DNA of 64,000 nucleotides from Candidatus Gastranaerophilales bacterium (lineage in GTDB: Bacteria; Cyanobacteriota; Vampirovibrionia; Gastranaerophilales; Gastranaerophilaceae): the NCBI GenBank assembly GCA_944323165.1, contig CALURK010000001.1:62001-126000 (forward strand), given 5' to 3'. Shown here one piece after another: positions 34,793-43,097 of the stretch. The notes below the pieces were generated by a model, which saw only the letters and a list, made by a program, of their open reading frames with translations, searched no databases and was not told the DNA's origin. Made by a program: the position numbers and the translations under genes. The number at the start of each line of letters is the position of its first letter. The first letter of the stretch is position 1.

Positions 34793-34814
34793 TTCTTGAC
34801 AAAGTTGTCAAGAA
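34793..34814. promoter_or_regulatory. Perfect palindrome, operator-like
   Basis: TTCTTGACAA and TTGTCAAGAA arms of ten bases separated by AG, about 100 bases upstream of the DUF2188 gene. It contains a TTGACA-like hexamer. It could be an operator or a hairpin. Confidence 0.45.
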
Positions 34815-34888
34815 CAAGTTTTTATGTAAAAATACTTAAAGGAAATGGGGGCAAAGCCCCCTTAGATAGAATTTAAATACGTGTTGCT

Positions 34889-35026
34889 TTATGCAGCACG
34901 TTTCTTTTTAATTGGAAATTTCCAGCATTTTCCAGAAGAAAAAATAATCTTATTTTTAACATTTTTCCAATTAGTTATCATATATAAGATCCCATCTTCT
35001 TCTTTAATGAATCTAATTTTTTTCAT
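34889..35026 (-). CDS. Very small basic protein (45 residues)
   Basis: A 45-residue protein beginning 'MKKIRFIKEEDGILYMIT' and ending in a basic 'KKKRAA' tail. It has a strong ribosome binding site (GGAGGAAAG, 6-8 bases from the ATG). A GGGGGC/GCCCCC hairpin at 34847-34861 may end the transcript. The compact beta-like start and basic tail suggest a nucleic-acid-binding role, but no family is recognised. Support is the ribosome binding site and clean reading frame. Confidence 0.5.
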   Translation of the reverse strand: MKKIRFIKEEDGILYMITNWKNVKNKIIFSSGKCWKFPIKKKRAA

Positions 35027-35569
35027 ACTTTCCTCCGCTTAATTTACCTTACGACTATTGGTTAGGTTTTCACCTCTCTACGCTGCAAATCCAGCTCCCC
35101 ATGCATGTTAAGGCATTTTTTTATCTAAATCAAGATTGTAATAAATCTTCACAATCATTCTATTTGAACTATTGTAGTATATTTTATATATCATATAACT
35201 TAATGCTAACGTAGTTTTATTGAAGATTAATCCTAGATATATATGATGATTTTCTATGCTCAACCAATCTTGCAGAATTTACAAAAAAAAATATTATCAC
35301 ATTTTGAAATTTTTTTTTTTACCAAATCATAAAAAAAAAATAAATAGGGAAAACTTCTTCATTTATTTTTTCATGATGAAGTTTGGTATATGTTTTGAGA
35401 AAGCTAGGTATTGTAGAATAAATATTGAAGTATTGTAAAAATGCAAAAGTATGTCATAATATAAATACACTAGGCAAATGAAGTTAAATTAATTAATATA
35501 TGTTAATATAATGTCAAAAAGCTGTACATACTTTTATTGATAATGTAAAATTGTCAAGGAAGGAGTATT
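35027..35569. other. AT-rich intergenic region
   Basis: About 540 bases with no supported gene. A somewhat GC-richer stretch at 35040-35115 (minus-strand leader of the 45-residue gene) could form structure. 35280-35345 holds long A and T runs. The right end carries promoter-like sequences for the 51-residue gene. Confidence 0.5.
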
Positions 35570-35725
35570 ATGAAAAGTAAAGAAGTTAAACTTCCTGGTT
35601 TTGATTCTTGTGCAAAAGAATATATTAAATTTTCTGGAAAAGGGCAAGAGAGACTAGCTGCAAAAGCTATGTATGAATATTTTAATACTGCTAAATATAT
35701 AAAACAAATACAAGCTTCTACTTAG
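35570..35725 (+). CDS. Small protein (51 residues)
   Basis: A 51-residue protein, 'MKSKEVKLPGFDSCAKEYIK...', ending in 'IKQIQAST', with a strong ribosome binding site (AAGGAAGGAG) and ATG 35570. It is basic and helical. Function unknown. Its stop overlaps the end of the convergent GAF-like membrane gene by eight bases. Confidence 0.5.
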   Translation: MKSKEVKLPGFDSCAKEYIKFSGKGQERLAAKAMYEYFNTAKYIKQIQAST

Positions 35726-36746
35726 TGACATTTTCTAATAATGTTTTTAAGTCATCTGTTACTTGATCTGGGCGTTTTGATAGATATTCCCTAATAGTAT
35801 GCCATAGTATAGCATTATTATTGGTAGGAAATCTGTTATTTAGTATAATTTCAATTATTTGTGCAATAGCCTGAAAATAACTTATGAGAATTGTATTGCA
35901 TTGATTTTTAAATACATTATTGGATTTTCTATCAAATCTATTAATATAATTACTTGTTACAGATAGCACTGCTCGGATTTGTTTATTATTAAAATATATT
36001 GGAATAGATATTGAAGAAACATAATTTTCATTATCAGTTTTCGCTGCATTCATAGGGGTAGGTAAATCTTCATTGATATTATTAAAAATAAATTCTGTAT
36101 GTTCTGGATGTCTTGCTACATAGCATATATGAGCATCGTCATTTTTATCCCATACTCTTCCTTTCAATTGCGTAGAAATATATGGTTTATAACTAATAAA
36201 ATCTAAGAATTTTCCTGTTTCACAAGAATAAATATATAGTGCCAGTGTTATTTTTTCTTGATAATCTTCAAAATTATTGTGTAAACTGTTGTAGATAGAA
36301 AAGAAAGCATTTTCTAAAAGTCTTCTTACTTGCTCAAAATTTAATGATTCATTATTTAAAATATTTTTTTCACAATCTAGCATAAAATCTAAAGCTGCAA
36401 CAAATCCTTGGATTTGAGTTAAAAGTCTAAAATTTAAGTTAGTTTGTCTTTGTTGATTTTCGAGTTCGTGTGCATATTCTTTTAATAGTAAAACTTCTTC
36501 ATCTAGATAATTTTTATCAGCTTCAATTTTTTTATATGCTTGACGAACAAAAAAGCGAATATAAATCAAAATACCAAGAACGATTGTTATCAAAATGAAT
36601 AATGTAAATTTAGGTATAGAACTAGGTGCAAATGGAGATAATATACCTAATATAGAAATAATAACAACAATTGTTTCATCAATTCCATCTAAAGTTATCT
36701 TTCCTTGTATAATATTTAATCGATATTGTTTAAGTTTTTCACTCAT
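35718..36746 (-). CDS. Two-TM protein with GAF-like cytoplasmic domain
   Basis: A 342-residue membrane protein. Two adjacent helices lie at about residues 27-45 and 50-72, followed by a coiled coil at about 75-112. A C-terminal globular region at about 130-320 has the look of a GAF domain ('TLALYIYSCETGKFLDFISYKP', 'DDAHICYVARHP', 'VSSISIPIYFNNKQIRAVLSVTSNYINRF'). The start is ATG 36746 with CGAGGTA upstream. No kinase or cyclase output domain is attached. In a mobile-element defence region, a GAF-like sensor joined to a membrane anchor could be an effector; that role is inference. Confidence 0.6.
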   Translation of the reverse strand: MSEKLKQYRLNIIQGKITLDGIDETIVVIISILGILSPFAPSSIPKFTLFILITIVLGILIYIRFFVRQAYKKIEADKNYLDEEVLLLKEYAHELENQQRQTNLNFRLLTQIQGFVAALDFMLDCEKNILNNESLNFEQVRRLLENAFFSIYNSLHNNFEDYQEKITLALYIYSCETGKFLDFISYKPYISTQLKGRVWDKNDDAHICYVARHPEHTEFIFNNINEDLPTPMNAAKTDNENYVSSISIPIYFNNKQIRAVLSVTSNYINRFDRKSNNVFKNQCNTILISYFQAIAQIIEIILNNRFPTNNNAILWHTIREYLSKRPDQVTDDLKTLLENVTK

Positions 36747-37174
36747 AAATACCTCGAGATTTTGGTAATAGTGTAACATGCTAATGATAAAGCGAAATTG
36801 TATTATTCGCAACAAATTTTAAAAACTTAACAGTAAAATTATCTCATGTATATTAAAGTGTAAATTCTATATATGAAAATTATTTATAATCTGATATTCA
36901 ATTATTGGTTTTGGTTTTAAAAGAGACAAACTTCTATCTTGAAACGATTGAGGTTAGAATTGTCCTAGTTGTTTGTGTTTAAATACAAATTCCCGTTTGC
37001 TGTGATATTTTATATTGTGCAAAATTCTTTATTTTTAGATTATTCATGTTGAAATCCTTGAAAATTGCTAAAATGACAAATTGTACATTTTACCAAAAAT
37101 TAAAACTCAAACTAACTATTCTTAATTTAGAAAAATATGATATAATGCCACTGTATAATAAACAGGAGCTATTA
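36747..37174. other. AT-rich divergent intergenic region
   Basis: About 430 bases between two divergent genes. No gene or strong structure seen. It presumably carries both promoters. The upstream extension of the plus-strand frame (from 37046) lacks a ribosome binding site and is left out. Confidence 0.5.
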
Positions 37175-38155
37175 ATGGAAAAGATAATTTGTAACAATAA
37201 GATATACAGTAAATATGATTTTTCTTTAGAGAAAGAGTTTGAATCCAAGGTTGTTGAGTATTCAAAATCGATATTCGGAAATGATACTGTATATTTTGAT
37301 ACAAAGAAAAGACTTTCCAAAGGAGAAGTGATAGCTATTCCAGATGGATATCTAATAGATTTTACTTTTGAGAATAACCCTCGCTTATATATAGTTGAAA
37401 ATGAGCTTTCAAGTCATGATGTATTTAGGCATATAGGAGAGCAAATTTTAAAATTTGCCGTTTCATATAAAGCTAGCGGACACAAATTAAAAGAGGTTTT
37501 ATTACAATATCTTGATAGCCATGATGAAGATAAAACATTAATTAATGAAAAGTTGAGACAGTCAAATTATAGAAATATCGATGCTTTTTTAGAAGATATA
37601 ATTTTCAAGAAAGATGTTGGTTGTATCGTAATCATAGATGAACAATCTGAGGATTTAGAAAATATTTTAAGTCAATTAACGATAAATACAGATATCATTA
37701 TTTTTCAGGCATTTAAAAATAAGAATGACCTTGTATATAAATTTACTCCTTTTCAAGAAGATATTAGAGAAAGTGAAGAACTTGCACCTCAAATTGATGT
37801 TGAGGAACTAGATACAATTGTTGTTCCTGCACGTGAAGAAGGTTTTAATAGAGTATTTTTAGGTGAAAATAGTTGGTATGAAATAAAAATATCTTCTTCA
37901 ATGTTATCTAAAATAAAATACATAGCAGCTTATCAAACTTCTCCAATTTCAGCAATTACATATTACGCAGAAGTTGAACATATAGCAAAATATAAGGATT
38001 CTAATAAATATATAGTATACTTTAAAGATAAAGCAATAAAACTTGATAAAGCTATTAAGCTAGGAACAAATAAAAACCTTGCTCCCCAAGCTCCTAGGTA
38101 TACAACATTACAAAAAATCAAACAAGCAAAAACACTTGATAATGTTTTTTCATAA
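37175..38155 (+). CDS. PD-(D/E)XK nuclease-like protein
   Basis: A 326-residue protein whose N-terminal 110 residues fit the PD-(D/E)XK fold: E25 region, 'AIPDGYLIDF' (Asp at about 57), 'RLYIVENELSS' (E75, E77 in place of ExK) and 'HIGEQILKFAVSY' (Gln at about 90). The lysine of the classic triad is not obvious. The rest is mixed alpha/beta without recognised motif. CAGGAG 5-8 bases before ATG 37175 sets the start. Related proteins are common on mobile elements as putative restriction or defence nucleases. No methyltransferase is adjacent, so a classical restriction system is not indicated. Confidence 0.55.
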   Translation: MEKIICNNKIYSKYDFSLEKEFESKVVEYSKSIFGNDTVYFDTKKRLSKGEVIAIPDGYLIDFTFENNPRLYIVENELSSHDVFRHIGEQILKFAVSYKASGHKLKEVLLQYLDSHDEDKTLINEKLRQSNYRNIDAFLEDIIFKKDVGCIVIIDEQSEDLENILSQLTINTDIIIFQAFKNKNDLVYKFTPFQEDIRESEELAPQIDVEELDTIVVPAREEGFNRVFLGENSWYEIKISSSMLSKIKYIAAYQTSPISAITYYAEVEHIAKYKDSNKYIVYFKDKAIKLDKAIKLGTNKNLAPQAPRYTTLQKIKQAKTLDNVFS

Positions 38156-38319
38156 AAAGGTAATAATATAAGTAAATCATTTTAACTACAGATATTTAAT
38201 CAAAATAAGATGAAAGAAACTTATCAAAATATTAATGGAATTATTAAAAGGTTTTGAGTTATTAAATCTAGAGATGATTTAAGTTAATTACATAGTTTAG
38301 ATTTAAAACTTAAGGTGAT

Positions 38320-39057
38320 TTATTTATTATTTTGAGATAACTCAACTTTGGTATTAATATCAGTTATTAATTCTTTAAGCAATTCGTTTTGAATTTTTAT
38401 TAATTTTGTTTGCTCTTTTTCTTCTGCTAATGTTTCTATACTTATTTGATTTTGTTGTTCCAAGAGGGATATTATTCGTTTATTTTGCTCAGAATCTTCT
38501 TTATTTAGAACAATTGTCCAAATAAATATTACAATTGGAATAATTAAGGATAATATCATTAAATGATTCTCTTTTAAGTAGATTTTATATGCAGAGTTTT
38601 TTTCTTGTTCAATTTTATTATATTGATTTTCTAATGTTTCAATATTTACGGTTTCAAGTATATCATCTAGATTCTTTTCATCTACATTTTTATTTTCAAA
38701 CTGTTTAAATTTAGTAAATATCTCTTGTTGAAAATTTAATATATTTTGATACTCATAAATTTTCGGAAATAATACTTGATTATATGAGGAAAGTGTATCC
38801 ATTTTTTGATAAACTTGGTTTAAATAAGTAAATGTATTATTTTCATAAAATTTAGCAAACGATGTTATCGACCAAAGGTTTTTATAAAAATTTAAGGCAT
38901 TATTTGTAGAAATTTGGTTCATTGTCCTTTGAATATTATTAAAAGATTCAAGATTGTTACTTAACTGATATAGAGCTGAATAAGGTAATGCCATCTGAGA
39001 AATCAATTGTAAAGATTCCTGTTGTTTTATTAATCTACTTAGAGAGTTGTTGTACAT
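38320..39057 (-). CDS. Coiled-coil membrane protein, hypothetical
   Basis: A 245-residue protein, largely helical and rich in Asn, Gln and Tyr. A single membrane helix lies at about residues 168-186 ('LMILSLIIPIVIFIWTIVL'), with coiled coil before and after it. No enzymatic motif. It lies between the nuclease-like gene and the Panacea antitoxin, in the candidate defence part of the element. Function unknown. Confidence 0.55.
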   Translation of the reverse strand: MYNNSLSRLIKQQESLQLISQMALPYSALYQLSNNLESFNNIQRTMNQISTNNALNFYKNLWSITSFAKFYENNTFTYLNQVYQKMDTLSSYNQVLFPKIYEYQNILNFQQEIFTKFKQFENKNVDEKNLDDILETVNIETLENQYNKIEQEKNSAYKIYLKENHLMILSLIIPIVIFIWTIVLNKEDSEQNKRIISLLEQQNQISIETLAEEKEQTKLIKIQNELLKELITDINTKVELSQNNK

Positions 39058-39530
39058 ATGTTTATACTATCATGAATAATCTTTTAAAACTAACTTGTAA
39101 TAAAGCTGTAAAAAGGGCATAGAAATTAAAAATATTGAAATATATTAAAAAATTGTTCTATGTTTTTACAGTTATAAATAAGATTTATTGAAAAAAAAAC
39201 AAAAAACATTTGTTTAGTATACATTTTGAACAATTCAGAATTTTAAAAATATCTAAATTTATAGGAATTAGATTCTTGATTTTGAGATTTTACAAAAATT
39301 TACAAGTTGCAATTTAGCAAACACTCTGTATTATCATGGTTGCAACCATATTGGCTTAATTATGTATGAATACTGCTTTTGGGTTGAATTTTTAAGATAA
39401 TAGTGTATAATAGTTATATGAGCTTATCGTATATCTGTGGGATTTTATGTTAGATACGCTCTAAAATAGTATTAAAATTCTTATTTTAGTGATAACATAA
39501 AATAAGAGGAAAGCGTAAGAAGGTTTTATT
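39058..39530. promoter_or_regulatory. Intergenic region with interrupted palindrome before the Panacea pair
   Basis: About 470 AT-rich bases without a gene. Near its right end TTATGTTA (39445-39452) and CTAAAATA (39461-39468) are mirrored by TATTTTAG (39482-39489) and TAACATAA (39493-39500). This two-part inverted repeat sits about 30 bases before the antitoxin ATG and could be its operator or an mRNA hairpin. AGAGGAAAG and GAAGG lie between it and the ATG. Confidence 0.5.
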
Positions 39531-39968
39531 ATGTCATTTCAAGTAATGGATGTGGCTAGATATATAATTAACTATTGTACTGAACAGGGTAAACCTGTAA
39601 GTAATTTAAAGTTACAAAAAATGTTGTATTATTTATGGATTGATTACTATAAAAATACTAATGAGTATTTATTTGATGAAGATATTTGTGCATGGCCATT
39701 TGGTCCGGTTGTACCTAGTGTATATTTTGAATATTGTTCTTATGCAGGAACTCCTATTGTACGAAGATATTCTGATTTACAAGACATTTTCAATGGAGAT
39801 ATATCAATTGAAATTAATAATATTATTGACAAATATATAGATTTTACACCAAATCAGCTAGTTCATAAATCGCATGAGTCTAATTTACCTTGGGATAAAA
39901 TTTATAATCAGCAAAAAGGATATAAAGAAATAATTCCTTTTGACCTAATTGTTCAATTGGAGTGTTAA
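39531..39968 (+). CDS. Panacea-domain antitoxin (SocA/DUF4065 type)
   Basis: A 145-residue protein with the Panacea signature: 'VARYIINYCTEQGKPVSNLKLQKMLYYLWIDYY' at the start and 'AWPFGPVVPSVYFEYCSYAG' in the middle. Panacea domains are antitoxins found with many unrelated toxins, including membrane-acting ones, and often on prophages and mobile elements. The stop is six bases before the next start, the usual antitoxin-toxin spacing. The partner toxin here would be the downstream membrane protein. Confidence 0.85.
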   Translation: MSFQVMDVARYIINYCTEQGKPVSNLKLQKMLYYLWIDYYKNTNEYLFDEDICAWPFGPVVPSVYFEYCSYAGTPIVRRYSDLQDIFNGDISIEINNIIDKYIDFTPNQLVHKSHESNLPWDKIYNQQKGYKEIIPFDLIVQLEC

Positions 39969-39974
39969 TTTCTT

Positions 39975-40811
39975 ATGATGTTGCTTGAACAAAGAAATAA
40001 ATGCGATGAAACGCTTTGTAAATATATTAAAGAACTTGCAAGTGAATCATTAAATGAGGAAGAAATAAAAAAATATGCATACCTACTAAAAGATTTATAT
40101 ACCCTAGAGTATCGTCATTCGTATTCTTTATTTTTCCCGATAATAACAGAAATTGAAAAAGATAAAAGTTCTAGTGTAGAATATTTAACAAGTAACTTGG
40201 AAACACTTAAAGGAATTGTTGAACGCGACAAGTTAAAAGATGATAAAGAATTTGAAAAACTTTATTTGCCATTATTTAAACTTATTGACCATATTAATTT
40301 AGAAATTGCTCGATACCTTAATTATATGGAAAAAGAAGAACAAGCCACAACTCTAGAACAAAAAATAGAAAAGTTAAATGTTTCACTTAATCAAGCAAAA
40401 AATGAATTAGGAATTGCCTCAAGAAAAATTAAATCTGTACAAGGAGAACTTATAGCAGTTTTGAGTATTTTTGCGGCTATTGTAATGACATTTTCAGGCG
40501 GTTTAAACATATTAAATGGTGTATTAGCAAGTTGTAATGACTTAATATTCCCAGAAAGAGTATTGTTTTTATTAATTTGTGGCTTGATATTAATCAATTT
40601 TATTTTTGCTATGATGTATTTTGTTGCTAAAATCACAGATAGAAGTATCTATGCACGTTGTGAAACAGAAAACTGTACATGCAAAAACAACAAAAGTCCT
40701 AAATGTAATGGGATAACAAGAATAATGAAACGATTACCCTATGTATTTTGGTTAAATCTTGTAATTATAGCCTTAATACTACTAGATATATTGTGGATAA
40801 TATTTTATTAA
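39975..40811 (+). CDS. Membrane protein, candidate toxin paired with Panacea antitoxin
   Basis: A 278-residue protein. Residues 1-150 are charged and helical with a coiled coil at about 115-155. Then come three membrane helices at about 158-178, 190-217 and 255-278. A Cys cluster between helices 2 and 3 ('CETENCTCKNNKSPKCN', four Cys) looks like a small metal-binding knuckle. No enzyme motif. Position directly after a Panacea gene makes it the candidate toxin, probably acting by membrane disruption; that is inferred from gene order. Confidence 0.6.
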   Translation: MMLLEQRNKCDETLCKYIKELASESLNEEEIKKYAYLLKDLYTLEYRHSYSLFFPIITEIEKDKSSSVEYLTSNLETLKGIVERDKLKDDKEFEKLYLPLFKLIDHINLEIARYLNYMEKEEQATTLEQKIEKLNVSLNQAKNELGIASRKIKSVQGELIAVLSIFAAIVMTFSGGLNILNGVLASCNDLIFPERVLFLLICGLILINFIFAMMYFVAKITDRSIYARCETENCTCKNNKSPKCNGITRIMKRLPYVFWLNLVIIALILLDILWIIFY

Positions 40812-40825
40812 AAAATATTTAATAA

Positions 40826-40861
40826 ACTCCTTAAATTTATTCAAATGGATTTAAGGAGTTA
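40826..40861 (+). promoter_or_regulatory. Hairpin covering the ribosome binding site of the split gene
   Basis: AACTCCTTAAA (40826-40836) pairs perfectly with TTTAAGGAGTT (40851-40861). The second arm contains the Shine-Dalgarno AAGGAG, three to eight bases before ATG 40864. No T-run follows, so it is not a terminator; it should mask translation initiation. Confidence 0.6.
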
Positions 40862-40863
40862 TT

Positions 40864-41383
40864 ATGTACTATTTTCCAAACCTAGATGATACAACACGCT
40901 TAATCATGATTACTGAGCTTGAAATGGATTTAAAGAATGGCTTGTTTTATGTTCCAAAGTCAATTAAGCCTGATTTTGTTTGTACATATAAGAAAATACT
41001 TAGAAACACTTTTGAAAAAGGAGATGTAAATAGCTTAAGAAGAAATCTTATTCCCAACTTTTTTAAGGAAAAAGATAAAAATGGTAAAAAAAATGCCATC
41101 AAATATTCGTGAAATGCTAGCTTTTTCAGATTTTAATAGATATTATATGAGAGCTATATTATTAAGAGCTATTGATGAAAGAAAATCTGTTATAGTATAT
41201 AGAGCAAAAAGTTCTGTTTCTGAAAGAGTTGATTCCAAATTACTGATTAATCAAAGTTTTTCGATAAAATCTACACTTACACAAATGTTAAATATTCTGA
41301 GAAATTATAAGATATTATTCAATGAGCAAAATACTTTATTATTTTGCAAACCAAATTCAGGTTTGAGCTTAAAATTATTCTAG
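40864..41383 (+). pseudogene. Two-frame gene split at an A8 run (mobile-element family of unknown function)
   Basis: Two overlapping frames, 40864-41112 (82 residues, 'MYYFPNLDDTTRLIMITELEMD...') and 41081-41383 ('MVKKMPSNIREMLAFSDFNRYYMRAILLRAID...YRAK...'). Together they look like the N- and C-terminal halves of one family known from mobile elements. Members I recall have 'FPNLD..TR..M..E' at the start and 'P.nA.E.LAEGEFNRFYIR....A......VYRAK' later in one chain. The frames meet at an A8 run (41086-41093); with seven A the two halves fuse in frame. It is either a frameshift mutation, a sequencing error, or slippage-controlled expression. Confidence 0.55.
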
Positions 41384-41692
41384 CAGGCTATTTATTATTT
41401 TATATATGTTTTTTAGTTCTTCTTCATTCGCTTTTTTCAGAAGGGAGATAATTTGTTTAAGTAAAAGGTCTTTGCTCTGTAAATGTTCTGTTCTAAATAA
41501 TTTTGTATATTCAACATCTAAAGCTTCTGCAAACTTTTCAATTAAATCAGCTTTGGGAAAACTTCTGCCCGTTTCAATATGGCTCATGTGTTTAGGGTCA
41601 ATCCCAACTATTTCAGCTAATTGATATTGAGTAATTCCCTTTTTGCTTCTAAGTTCTTTTAATCTCATTCCAAAGTCTTTTTTTAAGTCCAT
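41375..41692 (-). CDS. XRE-family regulator with C-terminal helix
   Basis: A 105-residue DNA-binding protein. HTH at about residues 12-66 ('KGITQYQLAEIVGIDPKHMSHIETGRSFPKADLIEKFAEAL'), then a leucine-rich helical tail at 75-105 likely for dimerisation. GGAGGG precedes the ATG. It is divergent from the glycan cassette (154-base gap) and is the obvious candidate for its regulator. It overlaps the end of the split gene by nine bases. Confidence 0.85.
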   Translation of the reverse strand: MDLKKDFGMRLKELRSKKGITQYQLAEIVGIDPKHMSHIETGRSFPKADLIEKFAEALDVEYTKLFRTEHLQSKDLLLKQIISLLKKANEEELKNIYKIINSLLE

Positions 41693-41846
41693 AAGCCCTC
41701 CTTCATGAGGATATATGCACTCATCAAACTTATAAACCGTATTTAAAACATCCAGATGGGTAATATGTCTGTTTTTAATATTGTAATTCTGTATTCAATA
41801 TGGTAAAATATTCCCAAAATATGTTCTAAATAAGGAATATAAAGTT

Positions 41847-43097
41847 ATGGAAGTGAAAATTAGTATAATAATTCCCGTATATAATGTGGAAAAATACCTG
41901 CGAGAATGTTTGGATAGCATTCTTAATCAATCATTTCAAGATTTTGAAATAATCTGCGTAGATGACGGTTCTACAGATAGATCCTTAGCGATTTTACAGG
42001 AATACAAAACAAGAGATGATAGATTTGTAATTTTGCAACAAAGACATTCGGGTGCCGGAGCTGCTAGAAATAATGGTATAAGACTCGCAGAGGGGAAATA
42101 TATACAATTCCTCGATGCTGATGATTATTTTGAACGAACTTTATTAGAAGATATGTTTACGTATGCAGAACAGCATAATGCGGATTTAACTGTTTGTTCG
42201 TCTAAAAAAGTTGACATAGATGGTAATGTTATAGAAACAGGAAGCCCAAATTTCCCAATAAATATAGACAAAATTCCTTTGGGACAGAATTTTAGCAGGC
42301 ATGATTTCAAGGATGAAATATTTTGCCTGTTAATTCCTGTTGTTTGGAATAAGCTGATTCGGAAATCGTTCTTAAAAGAAAATTGTTTAGAGTTTCCACC
42401 TTTGACAATTTATGAAGATATAGCATTTATTCATAGCTTGGTTATTTGTGCAGAGAGAATCATTGCTTTTAATAAAGAACTTATTAATTATAGATTTAAT
42501 CGACCGGGAAGTCTTGTAAGTACTCGTTCAAAACATACAATCGATGCTGTTAAATCTTGTGTTTATTTAGGACAATTCTTAAAATCACGAGGCTTTTTAC
42601 CAGAGTACGAAAATGCTTATAGAAAGGTCTTTATTAATCATATAAGGGCAGAAATTAGTTATTGTAATGATGAAGAATATAGAAAATTTTTAGAAGATTT
42701 CAAAACATACCTCCCTAATGATTGGCAAAAGTATCAATCAGCTCTCAGAAAAGATTACATCACGCCCGAATATCTCAAAAAGTTTATAGGTAATAAAAAA
42801 GTTATGCTCTGGGGTGGAAGTCTTTTTATAAGGCAGGTGTTAGAAAGGGAAACTGAAAAAAATCCGAATATCTTAGGGATAATTGACAGAAACGTAGCCT
42901 CTGCAGGTAAACAATTCTGTAACTATACAATTTACCCTCCGGATTCGATAAACGAATTAAAACCTGATGGAGTAATATTAACAGTTTTATCTAATAATGA
43001 ATCTATTTATGAGTCATTGAAAGAAGAGTTTAATGAAAAATATCCGAGTATTGAATTAATGCCAAATATTTTTGAAGAGGAGATAGTGTTTTGTTAA
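41847..43097 (+). CDS. Family 2 glycosyltransferase with C-terminal WGxSLYL domain
   Basis: A 416-residue GT-A fold transferase. The N-terminal 'ISIIIPVYNVEKYLRECLDSILNQSFQDFEIICVDDGSTD' (residues 5-44) and 'QFLDADDYFE' (metal-binding DxD at about 91-94) are classic for GT2, as in cell-surface polysaccharide synthesis. Residues 319-416 form a separate Rossmann-like domain ('VMLWGGSLFI...ILGIIDRN...DGVILTV') also found at the ends of the next two proteins. First gene of a three-gene cassette; the next gene overlaps its stop. Cytosolic or membrane-peripheral. Confidence 0.88.
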   Translation: MEVKISIIIPVYNVEKYLRECLDSILNQSFQDFEIICVDDGSTDRSLAILQEYKTRDDRFVILQQRHSGAGAARNNGIRLAEGKYIQFLDADDYFERTLLEDMFTYAEQHNADLTVCSSKKVDIDGNVIETGSPNFPINIDKIPLGQNFSRHDFKDEIFCLLIPVVWNKLIRKSFLKENCLEFPPLTIYEDIAFIHSLVICAERIIAFNKELINYRFNRPGSLVSTRSKHTIDAVKSCVYLGQFLKSRGFLPEYENAYRKVFINHIRAEISYCNDEEYRKFLEDFKTYLPNDWQKYQSALRKDYITPEYLKKFIGNKKVMLWGGSLFIRQVLERETEKNPNILGIIDRNVASAGKQFCNYTIYPPDSINELKPDGVILTVLSNNESIYESLKEEFNEKYPSIELMPNIFEEEIVFC

